From Solirubrobacterales bacterium (lineage in GTDB: Bacteria > Actinomycetota > Thermoleophilia > Solirubrobacterales > 70-9), in contig JACDBR010000004.1 of NCBI GenBank assembly GCA_013694825.1, positions 1-5,596 on the forward strand: DNA of 5,596 nucleotides. Direction: 5' to 3'. The notes under the pieces were generated by a model. It worked only from the letters and a program-made list of their open reading frames with translations, searched no databases and was not told where the DNA came from. The translations under genes were made by a program, and so were the position numbers. Shown here in pieces: positions 4,623 to 5,596 of this stretch (position 1 is the first letter of the stretch; each line of letters opens with the position of its first letter).

Positions 4623-5596
4623 TCAAGTATCGGCGGAAGCAGGGTCCGCGACCAGGCTCGCCGCGAGGGTCAGGCAGCGGGCCTCGTCGAGCGGCTGGCC
4701 CGAGGCTCTGAAGCCGGCGGCGGCCGTCTGAAAGTGGTCGCATGCGGCGACTGCCTCGCCGCTGACTGCTTCGCGGTGGCCCTTGACCTCGTCGAAAGCG
4801 GCGTACCAAGCGGGCAGACGCATCACGACCGTCGCCAGGTACTCCGCGGCCCCTTCCCATCGGGCCAGACGCTCGAGGTCTCCGGCCCGCGCGGCCGCGA
4901 TCGCCGCCGGGACGGCAAGCGTGATCCTGCAGCCGGGACAGGTCTCGACCGGGCCGCGCACGGCGGCCTCCGCCTCCTCGAGCTCGGCGAGAGCGGATGC
5001 CGGGTCGGGAGCGGCGGCCACCCGCGTTCCATAGATGCGATCGAGGAGGTGAAAGCCGACATCGGACTCGCGGGCGACCGCCAGCGCCTCGTCGAGGAGC
5101 GCAACGGCCTCCGTCCGAAGGCCGCGATGAAGCGCCACCTCGGCCTGCCGCTGCAACGCAAATGACAAGCCCGCCGCGGCGCCCAAATCGCGGTGAAGCT
5201 CCACGCCGCTGGCGAGGTCGTCGTCCGCCTCGTCGAGCGCTCCGGCGAGCAGCTTCGCCTCGCCCCTTATCGTCACCGCGAATGCGCGCCCGCGCGCGGC
5301 CCCGAGCCGCTCGGCCTCTGCCTCCAGCGAGTCCGCGAAAGCGATCACGTCCGGATAGGGCCGCGCCCCGTAGAGGAGCCTCTGCGTGATGCAGAGCTGA
5401 CCGTCGAAGACGCTGACCGCCAGTCTGGGCAACGCGTGTGTCTCGTGTAGATCAGCTAGCACACTGCTGCGCAGCTCTCCACGGGCGTGCGCCGCCGCCG
5501 CCTGGGCCCACGAGGCGACGACGGCCGCGGCGGGGTCCTCCGACTGGAGGGCCAGCCGGCGAGCCTCGGCAGCCTTCGCCGCGCCGAGCTTGGGGT
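4623..5596 (-). CDS. C-terminal TPR-like region of a large regulator-type protein (5' end outside window)
   Basis: The frame is open from the right edge (about 323 visible residues) to the stop at 4623-4625. A GTG at 5462 lies inside the open frame, but the coding sequence continues upstream of it (for example EARRLALQSEDPAAAVVASW), so the gene is cut by the window rather than starting there. The visible part is a chain of paired amphipathic helices with TPR-like spacing: AEAERLGAARGRAFAVTIRG, LSFALQRQAEVALHRG and EAVALLDEALAVARES. Near the end come CPGC, then AAIAAARAGDLERLARWEG, and finally a helix pair ending in SGQPLDEARCLTLA. This order (Cys-rich turn, AxAxAGDLE, then GQPLDxARC) is familiar from the C-terminal helical repeats of AfsR/LuxR-type ATPase regulators and related cyclase-ATPase proteins of actinobacteria. 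No DNA-binding or ATPase domain is visible, because those would lie upstream, so the regulator role is inferred. Confidence 0.75.
   Translation of the reverse strand, partial: PKLGAAKAAEARRLALQSEDPAAAVVASWAQAAAAHARGELRSSVLADLHETHALPRLAVSVFDGQLCITQRLLYGARPYPDVIAFADSLEAEAERLGAARGRAFAVTIRGEAKLLAGALDEADDDLASGVELHRDLGAAAGLSFALQRQAEVALHRGLRTEAVALLDEALAVARESDVGFHLLDRIYGTRVAAAPDPASALAELEEAEAAVRGPVETCPGCRITLAVPAAIAAARAGDLERLARWEGAAEYLATVVMRLPAWYAAFDEVKGHREAVSGEAVAACDHFQTAAAGFRASGQPLDEARCLTLAASLVADPASADT

Noticed and set aside
4734..5165. Plus-strand frame of 143 codons opposite the TPR-like gene
   Set aside because: It is a shadow of the helical-repeat protein on the minus strand; no domain is recognisable.
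5460..5462. GTG as the start of the regulator-type gene
   Set aside because: The same frame continues open to the window edge with helical, G/C-third-position coding sequence, so this is an internal Val codon.

Overview
The window is high-GC bacterial DNA in which most genes strongly prefer G or C at third codon positions. It contains several TANNNT boxes placed 6-7 bases before start codons, an arrangement typical of leaderless actinobacterial genes. The style of the proteins (Ala/Arg/Asp-rich, a short exported Cys-containing protein, a TPR-rich regulator tail) fits a soil or sediment actinobacterium, perhaps of the Thermoleophilia/Solirubrobacterales type. That placement is inference; no rRNA or marker gene is present.

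Layout, left to right. 2-376 (+) is the C-terminal end of an unrecognised helical protein. 593-1336 (+) is a class I SAM-dependent methyltransferase; a strong Shine-Dalgarno at 437-443 and an in-frame ATC at 449 suggest a longer N-terminus. 1445-2209 (+) is a cytoplasmic glycerophosphodiester phosphodiesterase with all expected metal and catalytic residues. Converging on it, 2231-2803 (-) is a small membrane-anchored zinc metallopeptidase with HELAHHLGW. 2896-3128 (+) is a broken, hemerythrin-like fragment. 3197-3712 (+) is an OsmC/Ohr-type protein with two well-placed cysteines. 3779-4307 (-) is a secreted small protein interrupted by a one-base frameshift. 4390-4602 (+) is a 70-residue highly charged coiled-coil protein. 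4623-5596 (-) is the C-terminal TPR-like part of a large protein, probably an ATPase-type transcriptional regulator, running off the right edge.

The genes are mostly single transcription units in alternating orientation, not one operon. A loose common theme is housekeeping and stress: lipid headgroup recycling (GDPD), peroxide handling (OsmC) and possibly iron/oxygen binding (hemerythrin remnant). Nothing shows that they work as one pathway. I see no mobile element, CRISPR array, tRNA, rRNA or phage gene.

I do not see a convincing new biological system. The most useful observations are the possible ATC start of the methyltransferase, two one-base frame breaks (exported protein and hemerythrin-like gene) that could be pseudogenes or assembly errors, and the repeated leaderless-promoter geometry, which fixes the starts of three genes.
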